A stretch of DNA of 64,000 nt from Hoplostethus atlanticus (GCA_034670405.1 JAXDDX010000011.1:5190001-5254000); one strand, 5' to 3'. Numbered from the stretch's first letter, positions 12,887 through 52,561 are shown. The notes: generated by a model from the sequence alone, not told the origin. Translations and numbers: made by a program.

Positions 12887-14067
12887 CAACGGGGGCGGCC
12901 GGCTGGGTCGCAGCACTTTTAAATGGGGTTGTATGGAGCGCGAGAATAAGAACGCTCTGTGGGAGTGCCTGTCGGGGCTTGGGGTCAATCACATCGCAAA
13001 ATAATATTTCTCAATGGTTGCTTAATGGATACGAGAATTTAATTTTGGAATTGACCCCGACCCTAGTGCGTGTGTCAAGAGTAAAATTGCAGCATCACAC
13101 TCCAGAATACCACAGTGGGAACCAAACACGAGCACCGGCGCTCGTCGATCTCAAACCCACCTCTGAAATACAAGCCGATGCACGATCGGCGGGGCTAACA
13201 ATAGACTCGAGATACAATAGATACAAGACGGCAGCGTGGTGGGTTTTTTTTTTAGCTGAAAGAGAATCTGGCGGACGGAAAAATAAACCGAGAGGTCGCC
13301 CCCCCCGGAGGAGAGGTCATCCGCAAAAGGCACGAGCGCGGCGTGCGAGAGCTCGGCCATGCGTTAACGCGTACACCTGCACACGTCCCGACAGACGTTT
13401 GTGCATAGATGTAGTGCGTAGATACACACGAATGCATGCACGTGCACGCACACACACACACACACACACACAGACTGCAGTGGCTGGGATCACAGCGAGG
13501 CAGGTAAGAGTCAGGTCAAGGACGAGGCCACAGTCGGGGGGGGGGGACTGGTGCTCGAGGCAGTAATCTAACAGCATGTCTAATCGAAGCTTCAGACTCC
13601 ATGACTTCACCCATCTGCATGGAGGGAAAAACAAACAAACAAAAAAAAAAACCTGCACCGGGAATTATAATACCCTCAGCAGGCCGAGCTTCAAAAGACA
13701 AGAAATACAGGAGAACGTTCCACGAAGCGACTTCAGAGGGAAGGAAATAATAAAATAAAGCTGAAAATAATGCCTTTAAAAGGATAACAAAGCAGGCGGG
13801 GGCAAACGGCTCACATATCGTCGGTATCAAGATGTCTGATATCTGCCAAAAATCAAAAGAGTTGCGCCACTGTAAATAGCTAAAAGCGATCTCCTTTAAT
13901 CCTTAACAAACACACCAAGGGGATGCTGGAGTAAGCATCGTCTAGAAGAGTCAGCCCCGATGACTAACGGGAACATTAGCGCTTAATCATGATAGGGCTT
14001 ATATGGAAGGCTCCTTAAACACCTGCTTCTTGTAATGCTAACTGGATAATTGCAGGGAGGATGCGAA

Positions 14068-14098
<31 letters not shown>

Positions 14099-17000
14099 GC
14101 AGAATTAACATGTAATTAAGACTGTGAGTAATTACATGTAGATTGACACTGGATTCTTTCTTTTGGGAATCATGAGCAGAAAAAAAAAAAGCCTGGCAGT
14201 GAATTTATCATAGACTGTGATGAATACGCCTTCTGTTGGCTAGCGGCCAGTTGTCAAAAGTGACCATCTTTTTTTTTGGTTTTTTTTCTCCCCCATGTGC
14301 CTCAGACACACACAAAATAGCTAGGAGTTCACATTTGCCGGGTTGGGATTGGACCCCCCTGGTGTTTCTAACCCGCCGGGCCACCCCGACACCACCCCTT
14401 GGCCCGGTCGCCCAAGCGGAGGGGTCAAACCCACTTGCTTTCCGTGCGCTCTCCTGATTTATTCCTTAAGGAGGTGACAGCATATAGCCTCAGCCCGGCT
14501 CTGTCGATGTTGCCGGGGGGGGGGCTTATTAACCTCTGCAACACTTGTTAATTACACGGGCACTCTTCACTTCTGCTCGGTCATCAGATCGAAAGGACAA
14601 AGGCTAGGGAGGAGGGGGGGGCGGGAGATGGAGAAAGGGAGGCGGGAAAGGAGGCAAGAGAAAGAGATGGACAAGAGAGAGTGAGAGAGAGCGGGAAAAG
14701 ACAGCTGGACGGAGGAGGGGAGGGCCTGCGTCCAGAACACCAGAAAACTTTTGTGTTCCTTCAGCGGCTGGCGAGGCTTTTTCCTGCTTGTCACACAATG
14801 ACACCGTAATTACAGAGCGGAGGACCGAAGGAAGCCGGGCGCTGCCCACTTAGCCTCCACAGTGAAGAGAATCATTACAACAGCTCCCGCCCCACATCTG
14901 CATTTAACTGTCTCTTTTCTTTCTGTTGCGCGCAATCGTCTCTTGATCTTCAATGTGTTTTCCTTAAGATAACAACAGGGGAAGAAAGAAAAAAAACACA
15001 CACACACCCTAGGGACAGAGGATATTTCATCTTCTTTCTTAGCAAATGCTGCCCAACATGTTACGGCATTAAGATCTAATCGAAAGACACACAATGCATT
15101 TTTTTCCCTGTTGTGCAAACGATAACATCTCCAGAGCCTTTGTTGGCCGACCTACTGCGATTACCGTTCGGTACTGTGCATGAATGACTGTAGCCCTAGG
15201 CGATTATCATCCCCCCGCCACGTTCATCTCGCCAAGACCATTGATTCGCAATTAGTCTCGGGGGAGGCGTCGCACACTCGGGCCTCTCTTTTACAAACTG
15301 GTACACTATCTCTTCTGGCGCGGCCGCTATTGTGTTGTCGAGTCCCGCCCCGCGTCGTCGTCGAATTCCTCCACGTCACCCCGGTCCTTCCGAGTCACTG
15401 TGTGTATAAGTATGCAGGCGGAGTGAGTGTGTGTGTGTGTGTGTGTGTGTCTCTTCAGTCTCTCCTGCTCCTCCTTCTCCCCCGTCGCGAGGTGCGCAGG
15501 CGGTTTTTTATCAAACCCTGACTGGGAAGACAGATGGCTTTGAATAGGGGAGCCTAATGTAAAAGTGTGTGGAGTATGGCGGAGGGGGAGATAAGCGGCA
15601 ACCGGCCATTTCTCTCTGGCTGCGCCGGGGTACAGGGCCTTAAATCACCTGTTATCTCCTGCAGCCTCAGCCAGACGCTAATGGTCATCACAGCGGGCTG
15701 AACCCCGCAGGCAGCGGCAGCAGGGGGAAGAGGAGGAGGGGGGGGGGGTTTGTGGGAGACAGGAGGGGGGGTGGACCTGAAGCTGTGGACTCTCCACCAC
15801 CGCCGCCGCTGCTGCTACAGCCTTCACATGGACACACAGAGGCTCAGTGATAGTGGGGGTTTCAGCGGGGACATTAGTCATTCTGTTCAGCGTGCTGTAC
15901 AGTAGAGACGTCCCTATCATTAGGACGCCGGGTAGATACAAGCTATAGAGACATCACTACCCAATGGTGCAGACAGTATGAGAGTGGATATTACCGCGTC
16001 ATTGTACGCCGCTTTTCTTTTTATCGTCGCTGCCATCATTACCACCACGGATGACTACGCCGTTATTGTGACATCATAATCACATCGCTAATGGTGCAGT
16101 TGCTCTCCATCGAGGCCCCGCCGTAATACACAAAGCGCTTTGTGTCTGCGACTACAACAAAGGACGCTAACAGAGAGAGAAACTCCCTCGACTTCGCAGC
16201 TCCATTATCCGTGTGACATCACGCCGCTCCGTGACCAGCTGCGCTCTCCGACAGCATCCCCCCCTATCGACACATCTGCCCACCCCCCCCCCCCCCCCGT
16301 TGCCAATGGATACATCCGAGAGTGCGTCATCGCTTTTTTTTTTTCCCCCCCCCCTGAGAAACAATGTAAACAAAAACACATTTGCTGTTTCACCTCCTCG
16401 TGTGTATAGTGAGTTTCTCGGGGTCCCTTGACACCACGGTATAACTTCAATTCGAAAATGAGTATTCTTCATTCCTGGGGGAAAAAAAAAACGTTGGCAG
16501 TTTTTGGGAGTACATACGATCTTGTCTTCCTTTGTTTCAGCACTCAACTGAAAACCCTGACTTATTTGATCCGCTGCGAGGAAAAACAACAAACAAAACG
16601 CCTTTGTGCCGCTGAGTGGTGAGGCACTTCTCACCGGCTTAAGTTGGCCCACGTCTGTGCCAAGAATCCGCTTTTACGGAGTCGGGTAGAAATATCATTA
16701 AAAAGAAAGCAGGTCACGGTAACCATCCTGAGCTAATAACTGAAGTGCAGCTGATTGCGGAGTTGATTTAAGGCGGAGGGGAGAAAGATTGACACCCTAC
16801 CATCCACTTTTCCCGGCGAAGACCTGACAGAGTTTCTTGTAAGGGCCAATCCCCCTCAGCTTTGATGTGGGCCAGGCACCGTAGGGCAGGCTTCACTTGT
16901 TATTGCCGCGCCGGCAGGGTACTGATGGAGCTGGCCGGGACTACAATAACCACTTCCATTTGCTTTTTTTTTTTTTTTTTTTTTTCATGAGTCAGTCGGA

Positions 17001-18204
17001 ATGAATTCAGCTGCCCTTTACGAGATTAGAATTCCACAAGGCGACGGCGTACTCACTTATCTCTATATAATATGAATTCAATCAGAGTTACACGGCTGCA
17101 TTGAAATCCTCGTCCTTGTTCTCGGAGCATTAAAACAAGGCTGTGGGAAAGGGCAAGCATTAGCTTGGCCCGACCTGTCGACACCGGTTGTTTGCGTTTA
17201 AAAAAAATAAAAATGGATCAGGCACTCAAACGGGACGGGTTCCCCTTGTCAAGACGCACCTTCGTGATGGAACGCCCGCCAACGGCCCCCCCCGTGCTCT
17301 CGACGAGACGCCGCAACAATTAAGACCACAAATAAAAGAGTGAGCGGATCAGCCCGCTGAAAACCTGAATGCTCTCTACTGGGAACGCTGGCCAATTAAC
17401 AGAATAATTAACTGAACTAACGTCTCTCTTAAATGACTGTTACAGGCCACTGTGACAGCACCGAGTGTGTTTTAATTAAAGTGCCCCTCCAGTTAGCTTG
17501 TGCATTTGTAAAGCCCATGAGGGCCTCTTAGCTGGTGAAAAGAGTTGTTCAACGAACAGGCTGTGCGTGTCGGAACGCGCGTCGTCTACGGTTTGTCAGC
17601 GCAGGCTAATTTGGTGGAGGATTGTTGTCAGGCAGGGGGGGAAAAAAAAGGCAATAAAACCGCTATTCTCCCTCGCACACCTAAAACCAGCGCGGCGGTT
17701 CGTCATGTGGCTCCAAGCGTGCAGATCAGCGACGAGATTAAAGGGGGGGGGAGGGATCTGTAATGAAACTCCCAGAACCTCCCGGGTAAGACGACGGGAC
17801 GTTCCACAAATAAGACGCAGAGCTCATAAGGGATCGAGAAAGCAGGAAAAGCAGGAAGTAGAGCACTAGACCGTCGAGAGCAGGAAGTCTACCTGTTTTT
17901 TTTTGCGGTTCCGCGGGGAGCGCGGCGCTTTCAAATGTTTGCTATTTGGAGCAGAAACATCGCGTAAGCCGTAGGATGGTGATGTCTCTGTTGAAGGAAC
18001 CCAGCTCGGTGCAGGTGCCGCTAGCGAAGAGAGACGGAGGAGCAAGATGGCCAACAGAACCAAACTGAGGGGGGAAACACCGCCTTGGTTTATCAAGTTT
18101 ATTCGATCTGTGGTTATCAAAGACAATGCCCAAGAACATAAGTTATGAAAAAAGCCTTCATGATGGGTACTCCGAATCTGATATGACATAGCATTATCAT
18201 TTTT
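12391..18204. other. Noncoding DNA 3' of fut8
   Basis: No gene recognised. Simple repeats: GA array at 12826-12884, CA array at 13448-13472, TG arrays at 14069-14098 and 15427-15451, poly-T at 16965-16985. The stretches at 13960-14160 and 17380-17510 are repeat-poor, rich in TAATTA-type words and look like conserved noncoding DNA. A possible reverse tRNA-derived SINE piece lies at about 14340-14440. Confidence 0.5.
12826..12884. repeat. (GA)n microsatellite
   Basis: About 29 GA units with one GC interruption. It produces a poly-(Ser-Leu) ORF on the minus strand that is not a gene. Confidence 0.95.
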
Positions 18205-19481
18205 AAACATATTTTTCCTCATTTATTTTAAAACAGCAATGTTAAAAAAAGAAAAAAAAAAAAAAAAGAAAAAAAGAACAACAAACAAACAGATGGACAG
18301 AAGAAACAGCAGAGATGTCAAAAGGACATTAGCTCAGTGGAGTGCTTTGTTTTTTGGTGAGCCTCGGGACGGCTGCTGTGTGTGTGCGTGCACCATGAGT
18401 TCACCATAGTCCACCCGTTAATCGTAGCATTGTTCACTAGGGGGTCGCCAGTGGAGTGACTGGAGCTCACCATTGTTCTAAGTGCCGGCTGTAGGACAGT
18501 CCCACCGTCGCCGCCAGTCTCCCCGCTGGGCACAGAAACACTATTCAGTCGTGAGGGGAAAGCCAGGAAAAAAAACACACTGCTCACCAGTAACAGGCAC
18601 CAGGTCGTGACATGGCCCCTTAGACTTATACAGCACACACAGGCAGGCGCACACGCACGCACGCTCTCTCACACACACACACACACACACATACACACTG
18701 TACAGTATACAATGCACAAGCCCCATACACACAAAATTAAGACCGTTTAAAAACACTTGATAAAAGCACAAAATGGTATTATAAAATTAATTGCACGTGT
18801 ACAGAGATGGGATGAAGGAAGCACAGTGAAGATGGATGGAGTAGGAGGGAAGGAGGGAAGGAAGGAAAGCAGTGAGCATGGCGAGGAGATACAGTACATT
18901 CAATAAACAAAAAGGAGAAAAAAAAAGAGAGGCAAGATTAGAATCAAAACCACTGAAAAGAATTAAATAAAAAAATCATTTTTTTTCCAGTTTATAATTG
19001 GGGTTGTTGTTGTTTTTTTTGGATTTTTTTTTTTTTTCAGCCATTGATTCGAAGCTCACTCTGAGGGTGCGCCAGTCTCAGTCCCGGTCCGTCTTGGGAG
19101 AGCGAGCTTGGTCGGTTGTGTAGATTTAATTGTTTTCTTTGTTTAAAATCAATGTTCGCGTCTACGTCTCTACATACCCGAACTTTGAGCATCGGGCTGG
19201 GGGTAGTGGTGGGGTGCAAGTCTTCCATGACCCGACATATGCACAGGCATTTACACAAGTGCACACGCACACGCACACACGCACACACACACACACACAA
19301 TCACACAAAGAGTGCATCCTCATTCCTATCACCCCTGGGTACAGGCTTCTTCTCTTTTCTTCTCAGCTTAAGCTAAGTACGCCTCTCTCTTCTGTACAAA
19401 AGCAGCCTCCTTCCCTGGATCGGAGTCTGTGTCTTTCTCCTCACTCCTTCGCCTCTTTTTTTTTTTTTTTTCATTTCTTCT
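18205..19481 (-). other. fut8: Probable fut8 3' UTR
   Basis: The stretch after the stop has no other gene. Going 3' on the minus strand it holds a poly-A tract (T-run at 19447-19470 on plus), a TG array (19258-19301 on plus), more A/T tracts and a second TG array (18670-18691). The first AATAAA on the minus strand is at 18222-18227, so a UTR of about 1.27 kb is possible. The end point is inferred and not supported by transcript data. Confidence 0.4.
18222..18227 (-). promoter_or_regulatory. Candidate polyadenylation signal AATAAA for fut8
   Basis: This is the nearest exact AATAAA downstream of the fut8 stop on the minus strand, about 1.26 kb from it. I do not see a strong GU-rich element after it, so an alternative hexamer remains possible. 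Confidence 0.35.
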
Positions 19482-45576
<26,095 letters not shown>

Positions 45577-46063
45577 GGTTCAAACCGCTGCCCACCCCCC
45601 CGCCCCCCGCCCGAAAAAACCCACCCCTCGGTGTGCCTGCCCACACGCCTGCCCGCCAGACGTGCACACACGCTTTTTTGTTCCCCCGTCACCACAACTG
45701 CCACAGCACCACCTTTGGCATTGGCATCGTCGCTGGGATGGTACGCGGGGGGGGAATGGCAGATGGGGGAGATGTGTGTGTGTGTGTGTGTGTGTGTGGT
45801 GTATAAGTAAAGGTGTTTCTCAGGTGAAACGTGGTCGCCCCGTCTTTTCTACGTGTGCTAAAGCATGGCTAACACCCTCAGGTGTCCCGTTTAAACTGCT
45901 GTTCTGACTCAAATCCTCCAGGGGGGGGGCGTCCGGCTCCGGCGCGGTTCCTGCTTTTTCCCGAGACGTCCAATGAAACGTGATCGGCGTCTTCCTCCTT
46001 TTTCACTCAAGTGCCCAATTGGCCGGCTTCCCGTCAGTCCCAGGGGATTCTCTCATTTGAGTC
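45577..46063 (-). other. fut8: Probable 5' leader part of the first coding exon
   Basis: Upstream of the fut8 ATG the best splice acceptor is at 46064-46066. A long T-rich tract (cttcctc then nine or more T, gtgtttccgcag) is followed by GACTCAAATGAG. If used, the first coding exon has 487 nt of leader. Mammalian FUT8 also has its ATG in a downstream exon preceded by noncoding exons. The leader holds three or more short upstream ORFs and a (CA)n array (minus strand) at 45770-45797. No transcript evidence is available. Confidence 0.45.
46003..46056 (-). promoter_or_regulatory. Upstream ORF in the fut8 leader
   Basis: A 17-codon ORF (MRESPGTDGKPANWALE, stop TGA) starts a few bases after the inferred acceptor and ends well before the fut8 ATG. 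Two shorter ones follow: ATG CTT TAG near 45865, and a 12-codon ORF starting near 45728. Upstream ORFs of this sort commonly lower translation of the main frame. They matter only if the leader is transcribed as inferred. Confidence 0.35.
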
Positions 46064-49000
46064 CTGCGGAAACACAAAAAAAAAGAGGAAGACAAGGCGA
46101 GTTAGTCCTGCTTACTGCGAGGAAAAAAGTCTCTCAAAAGTTTTGTCTCGCAAAATTTGGTCGCTCGCTCGCTCGGCGGGCCAAACAGAAGCCATTAAGC
46201 GGCGAGGCCGGCTAGCCAACCTGACAGACAAATAAATCCTGCTCCCGGAGAGAGCGGCGCGCGGTGCTGCTGACTGGTCCCGACATAACCCAGTCTCAGC
46301 AGCCTGCAGGATTGATCAGCATGACACTGCAATCTGCATTCACATAGTGACGCGCGGCCCCCCCGAGCTGTGCTGCACTGCTGTCTGGGCAGGGCAGGGA
46401 CGCTCCACTTTCCACGTCTCGCACGTTGCTCTCACCATTTTTATCTCATCTTACACACACACACACACAGAGTACAATGAAATGGACAGAAACAAGAATT
46501 CATCTTGCACTCTGCTGAACCCTCACTCCCCTTCAACCACCTCCGACCTCTCCTCTCTCTCTCTCTCAGTTAAGGCTAAGCCCTGAGGCTAAATCCCGGC
46601 GCCGCTCTCTCTCTCTCCCCGCGGTCTTCCTCCTCCTTCTCCCCCCCCCGAGCACCCTGCCGCCCATATCCCCGCGGCCTCCGTGAGGGAGTGCGACATT
46701 GTCAAGGTGATGCGGCGAGCTTGGCGAAGCGGAGGGAACGAAAAACCCCGGGATCATCACTTCCCTTCATCCCAAAGCAGCCGGGGGGGAGGGGGGGGAG
46801 GGCGCGTGCCAGGTTTATGAAGCAACCTTCCCTGTCAACCCCCCGACAAAGCCCTGCCGCGGAACAGAGGCTTGTCATGTGATGGGATCAAGGATGGCAG
46901 GTGTGTGTGTGTGTGTGTGCCACAGTGCGCTGGCATAATTCAAAGCTTTTCATTTAAGCGGTGGGGTTTGGTTTTTGATCGACAAGTCCCAGTGTGTCTG
47001 GTTGCTGCTGCAGGGCGGAGGAGAGCCTTCCCCTTGGGGGGGTAAAGAAGTAGGTTAACGGTAGACCGCGGCAGCGTAGCCGATATGTAGGACATAAATG
47101 GTGCCACGCTGTAATACCACCGAAACCGTTTCATGCTTCGCCGGCGCGGGCCGCCTCCGAGATACAGCAGCCCGAGGTCAGGTGGGGAAGCGACGGCGGC
47201 AGCCAGGTATTCCTCCTCCGCTCATTATTGGATGATACGGAATTATTGGACGCCGCGCCGACGCCCCGGAGAAGCTTCCCCCTGCTCCTTTGCCAGCGCC
47301 GCTGTTGTGACTAACCTAAGCCGACACGACGGCGGCTCCTCTTTATGCATGCAGGACGAGGATGTGCTGAGCTGTGTTTTATTATGGTAAATAAGCGCCG
47401 CGGGCAGGTGTGTGGGAGGGGGGGCGGGGGGGGGGGGGGAGGGGAGGGGTTAGCGGGCAGCAGCTAATGCGCGGCCCGGGAGCTTACTAAGAGGAAGGCT
47501 GCGGAAAAAAAAACCTTGTCGCCGTGTTCGGGGAGCCGCCGTGGCCGTAATGAGGTTTGTGTTCAGTCGACTAAAACTGATAAATATAAAACTGCTGAAA
47601 GCGGTGGTGGGGGAGGGTGGGGGAGGGCGGGGGTGAGCACCTGCTGTCACTTATAATATGCCAGGGCAAATGACGAGAAAATTTGAGATAGTGCTGCTAG
47701 CCGGCTGTGCTAGCTCGGTTCGCAGTTCGAGCTAACCTGGTAATATAGAGGGAACACTGGGGGCTTGTCATTGATGCCAGTTCATATAATGGTGAGGCAA
47801 AAAGCCAATGAGCTTGCAAGGTAACACAAGCAGGTAAAACACACCGGTCCCACTGAAGGCCGGAGAGGAAATATGGCGGTGAATTCTGCTGGTTCCACAG
47901 TCTAGGGGCCAACATAACCTGGTCATGTTACTGGGGGGGCATATTGTATTGGATTCAACCAAAGAATAATCACGGGCATTATGAAACTCGGTGAATGAGT
48001 AGAAGTGGATTTGGAGTCCTGCTTTTCCCACGCTGCCTTTCAGCGCGGCCTTGGTCCGCGAGTCAATGGCAAAAGGAGAGGACAGAGAAACCCACGCTCA
48101 CTCTAGACACGCTTCAGAGTTGTGTTTCATGATAACTGGAAGAATGAAAGAGGGGGGGGGGGTCACCTTCCTCTCTCTCTCTCTCAGAGGAAACGACACC
48201 ACAACTGATATTTATTCTGCAGATGAAGAGCTGGGAGTGTAATAACCGTAATTATAGCGCGGTATGAGCAAGCCAACTAGAAACTTTTTTTTTTTTCTCC
48301 TTCCCTGAAACAAACGCTGCCCCCGAGTTTGCCGTGAACTGCGGCCATATAAATAATGGAAGTTATAATAATGTCAGTTAAATAAATAAACATTCCCTCC
48401 TGTGACAGAATCACTTGGAAGTTGGACTGTGTGACAGATTTGCTGACAGTGACATTTTAGTTAGCCGTATAGTTCTGCCCCCCCGCCTACAAGTAAAGTA
48501 GAAACATAATTGCGGGGCCTCAGCCACTCTGGCCTAAATGAAATATGTGACTGCTCCCGTTTTGAACTGCCACTCCTACTGTGCGACCGCGGGGGGAATT
48601 AACGGCCCTACGCTGTTCATAAAAAGGAGCCTCTTTTTTTCGGCACCGCCCGGCCGCCCTGCCAATCATCCTCCCCTGACCCCCTTGCACAAACGCGTGT
48701 CAAACGCCGCCATCCTCCCGTAAATGCCCTTCACCTCGGCTGTCACGGCAACCAAGGGGGGGGGGCCACAGCTCGGTCGGTAGAGGGGCCCGGACGCGGT
48801 ACACGCGGAAACGCAGGGTGTGAACTGTCACCGCTGTCACTAAACGTCGGGGCCGGGCTGCAGCGGGGGTCAACCGGCATGACCCGCTCTCACTGCTGCC
48901 GGTGAGTCTTCGGCGCGGCTCGGGTTTCGCGGCAGAGGTCGTCTATCAGCGCGGTTGCAGTCTCCGGGCAATGAGCATCGGGTATGAGGTTCGCCATTGA

Positions 49001-50243
49001 ATTATGCATGGCGATGGGCTGAGGGGCGGCTTCTGTTACACCGGCACCACCGCTTTCCGGCTGGAGGACGACTGGAACGGAGCGTTATCTATACCGTATA
49101 GATCTGTCGCTTCCCATCTCTGCTGGCTGCACGAGAGAGGGTGCGCATTAGTGTGTGTTGCTAGGGGCAACCCCCAGGGGGAGATACGACGAGACACGGT
49201 GTGTAGGCGGGTGGCAGAGATATGACACCTGTGTGTCTGCAGAAACCGAAACAGGCAAGAGGAGATTGAGAATGAATGCAAAGCAGCAGTGATGGGATGT
49301 AGGCTGATGGAGGGGGAAAAAAAAAATAAAATGACAGCACATAAATATACTGTCAAAATGAATTTTGCATCTGAACATATGACCAACGTTTGTGTTCCCC
49401 CACCCCCCCCCAACATCAGATTATGACCAGGATAGAAGTCGGTGGCTTGTTTGTGTCTGGACTGCAGACGTGCAGCAGGAGGAACATGAACTCCCAACAC
49501 GTGCAGCTATTTTTTTTTAACCATTATTCACTCAGGGAAGGTTTGCTGAGCTGGCGTGCTCTTTCGGGAGCAGCTTCCTTCAACATTCACGAAACTCCAC
49601 TTGAATTCCACCTGGTAGCTGCACAGTACCAGCCGTAAAGTTGCTCACTGCTGGCCACTGAGCGGGATCTAGGGACTCACGACTCCACCTCTCAAAGAGT
49701 GGGGTGATACTAGTAAACAGGTAAGTAAACAGGTAATGCCAACACCACAACAAAACATTTCCAATAGGAATATTACAGCTGCAAAGCATCAAAGTCCTCG
49801 TGCACAACCATTTTAACTTGGATCCATCAAACGAATGAAAAAAAAACCACATCTGGGTACGGCAGTCAAACATTTATCTTAATGCATTTACTGCAAAAAA
49901 TAAGCAGGGAAGCAGGGTTACAGCTGGAAATGTTTGTGTTATTTGTTCCCCTGCTGCTGCATTTCGCAATAAATGTATTAAGATACATTTTTCAGTGTGA
50001 TCCCCAGATTTCTTTCATCAATATGAATATCAGCAACCGTCTGACTCACTCAGCAGCAGAGTGCTCCCACTCCCAACGCTCCATTTCACTCTCTCTCCTG
50101 GCACAGTTCCGAGATGCAGAACCGCCTTTTTGCTTTTTTGGGCCTGTCCCGGTGGTTTACATGCGTGTGTGTATGTGTGAGAGTGTGTGTTTGTGTGTGT
50201 GTGTATGTGTGTCGGAGCCACCCGCTTGGCTCGGTACGGCTGG

Positions 50244-50285
<42 letters not shown>

Positions 50286-50787
50286 ACAGAGACACGCAGG
50301 AGTGTGGTGAATATTTCATGAGCCGCTGTTTACTTCACAACATTTCCAAGCTGAATGTGCAGGAGTCCATTAACTTGGGCTAAATGGCAGAGAGAAAAGC
50401 CCGGCGTGGGAAACGGGGGAGGAAAAAGGGAAAAAAAAAAAAAAAAGAAGTGAAAAAAGATAGATGGCGAGCCAGGACAGTAAAAGGGCAGGACGCCCGA
50501 GGTAACTGAGGATACGTACGCACATGCAGAGGTGGGAAGGAAAAAAACACCAGGAAAACCCCACGGTACACATTCCCATCTAAACATGTGTCCAATCTAT
50601 TTTCTATTGGCCTGTTATGATCAGGGAAACACTGGTAGCGTAGCAATGCTAACACGTTAGCGCTGTGTATGCAGAAGATTTATGGCGTCGTTATGTCGTT
50701 AGGGCGCCGCGACCGGTGAGTTTACGTATCAAAAGGTTAGCCGGCGTGTCTCGAAGGAGGGTCACTTATTGACAGAACGACATTTAA
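46064..50787. other. Noncoding DNA upstream of the fut8 leader, GC-rich
   Basis: No gene recognised. GC- and CpG-rich at about 46200-49200, with CT tract 46551-46568, TG run 46900-46918, G-runs near 47415-47440 and 48151-48161, then CA/TG arrays at 50166-50211 and 50248-50288. Noncoding first exons of fut8 could lie here or beyond, but I cannot place one. Confidence 0.5.
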
Positions 50788-52487
50788 AGGTCCCATATTA
50801 TGGAAAACGGTTTATTCCTGGCGCTTATACATGTTCCACAGGAAATTACTTCCCTAAGCAGCTGAGAAAATTTGAAATCTGGAAGTCAACCCGTTTTTCT
50901 GTATTTTCCTTTTTCCCAAAACGGTGCCAAAGATAGGAGAAAAACAGCCCGTTTCAGAAAATGGTTCCTTTGGACGTCATAAGGTGCAAATCCAGCCCCT
51001 CTCAGAGCATGCCCACGCCCAGTTGAACAACCAATCCCATTTACGTCGTCGCAAAATGCAGCTCACGGCAGTGCCGCAAGCCGTTGCTTATGGGGCATTC
51101 CATTGTACTCGGAAATCGATAATTCTGAGTCGGTATTCCTAACTTCCAATCTAAATGTGTTCCAGTGCATCTGCTCGGGAAAACATAATCACCCGCAGCA
51201 AACTCATGTTTGTATGGTAAGTCTCAGAATGTTACAAGCATCTAAACTCAACATCAACTACTACAGCGCCATTAGTGAAGAGAATCGGCGCATATCACAT
51301 TCGGACGCCGTTTTTTCCGAGTACACTGGAATGCACCATTACTTTGCGACGACTTAAACTAAAACAACAACATATCTACGGCGATATATCAACTCTCCAG
51401 TTATTATTTTGTAGGATGCAGGCAGCAACATAGATCCCTGCACAGTCTCCCAACACGTGAAAATGCAGGACAGAGTGGATTAATTTTATTTTTAACGGCA
51501 ACGGCTACAGTTTTTTCTGTGTGTGATGATCAGTCCTCAGACTGCTTGAGCAGCGGCAGGATTAGCATCTAAATTGAAGCTTAAAGATGGAGCAATTCAT
51601 AAGGTACGTGACCCATCTGCAAAATTGGAATCTTTAAGTGTCACCATGTTTTGATTTAATTTACCAAATTAGTCTGGTTAGTATATTCGACTGCTGGTTA
51701 GCTAACGAGCTAGCGGGGCTAGCCACGGGCTTGTTGGGCGTGGAAGAAGAAGAAAACTAAAGCTGGAGTCATTAAAAGTAAAGCAAAGTAAAAGTAAAGT
51801 TATTGGTTGGAGTCAGGACTCATCTTAATGTTATTTGTTGGGACCAGTGTCTGTTTTATAAGTCTGTCGAACGTGTCAGGCTTGGTAAACTTTAGCCACC
51901 ATTAGTACAATCGTGTTTGGTTGTTTGGCTGCGCTGTTTGGATGCAAATAGATTGCATCCAATAATATATTGGCTAACTAGCTCAACAAAATTGTCAATC
52001 CTAGCTCTGCAAGTTGTATTCAATAAGCTTATGGACATGAGCCATAAATAGACCGGCTACAGCAGAGAGTGTCGCTCACACACCCACATACACAAACACA
52101 AGGCACGAAAGTACAATATTACACACAATTGTTATCAGTGAGAAACTAAGTGGAACCGCCTCAGCTGCCTCTTCCCATTCTGGGTCAGACTCCGGCTCAA
52201 ACATGTACTCAGTGTCTCAGTGTTGGTTCTGGAGCGGCCGCCATGGTTAGCATGAGCGCTCTGCTCTCCGCCTCCGCCAGGCGATCGCATGTATCAGAGC
52301 AGTGCTCATTACACACAACCTCCACGCCGTCAAAACAGCCTGTTCTCTACAATGGAGAAAATGAGAGACTGAAACACACACCACAGAAGCTGGTTTTAGG
52401 ATTTTTTTTTATATAGACTTCACAAACGTCTTGTAAAGACCCCCAGGAACAGTTTAAATAGCCCAAAATGAGTACAATACCCCCCCT
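50788..52487 (-). mobile_element. TTAA-flanked 1.7-kb DNA transposon, probably Kolobok-like
   Basis: TTAA (50784-50787) then AGGTCCCATATTATGG at the left; the right end read inward is TTAA (52488-52491) then AGGGGGGTATTGTAC. The TTAA target sites and AGG tips fit Kolobok-type elements. The AAAGGTCCCATATTATG end is a familiar fish repeat tip. A minus-strand stretch at about 52146-52206 reads like protein (MFEPESDPEWEEAAEAV) but I could not assign it. The copy is non-autonomous or decayed. Confidence 0.5.
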
Positions 52488-52538
52488 TTAAAGCACTCAA
52501 CTTTTGTGAGCGATGCCTCCCTGCTACAGCGCTAAGCA

Positions 52539-52561
52539 CCCCCCCCCCCCCCCCCCCCCCC
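52539..52561. repeat. Poly-C run of 23
   Basis: The longest C homopolymer in the window. Its length is likely unreliable in assembly. Confidence 0.9.
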
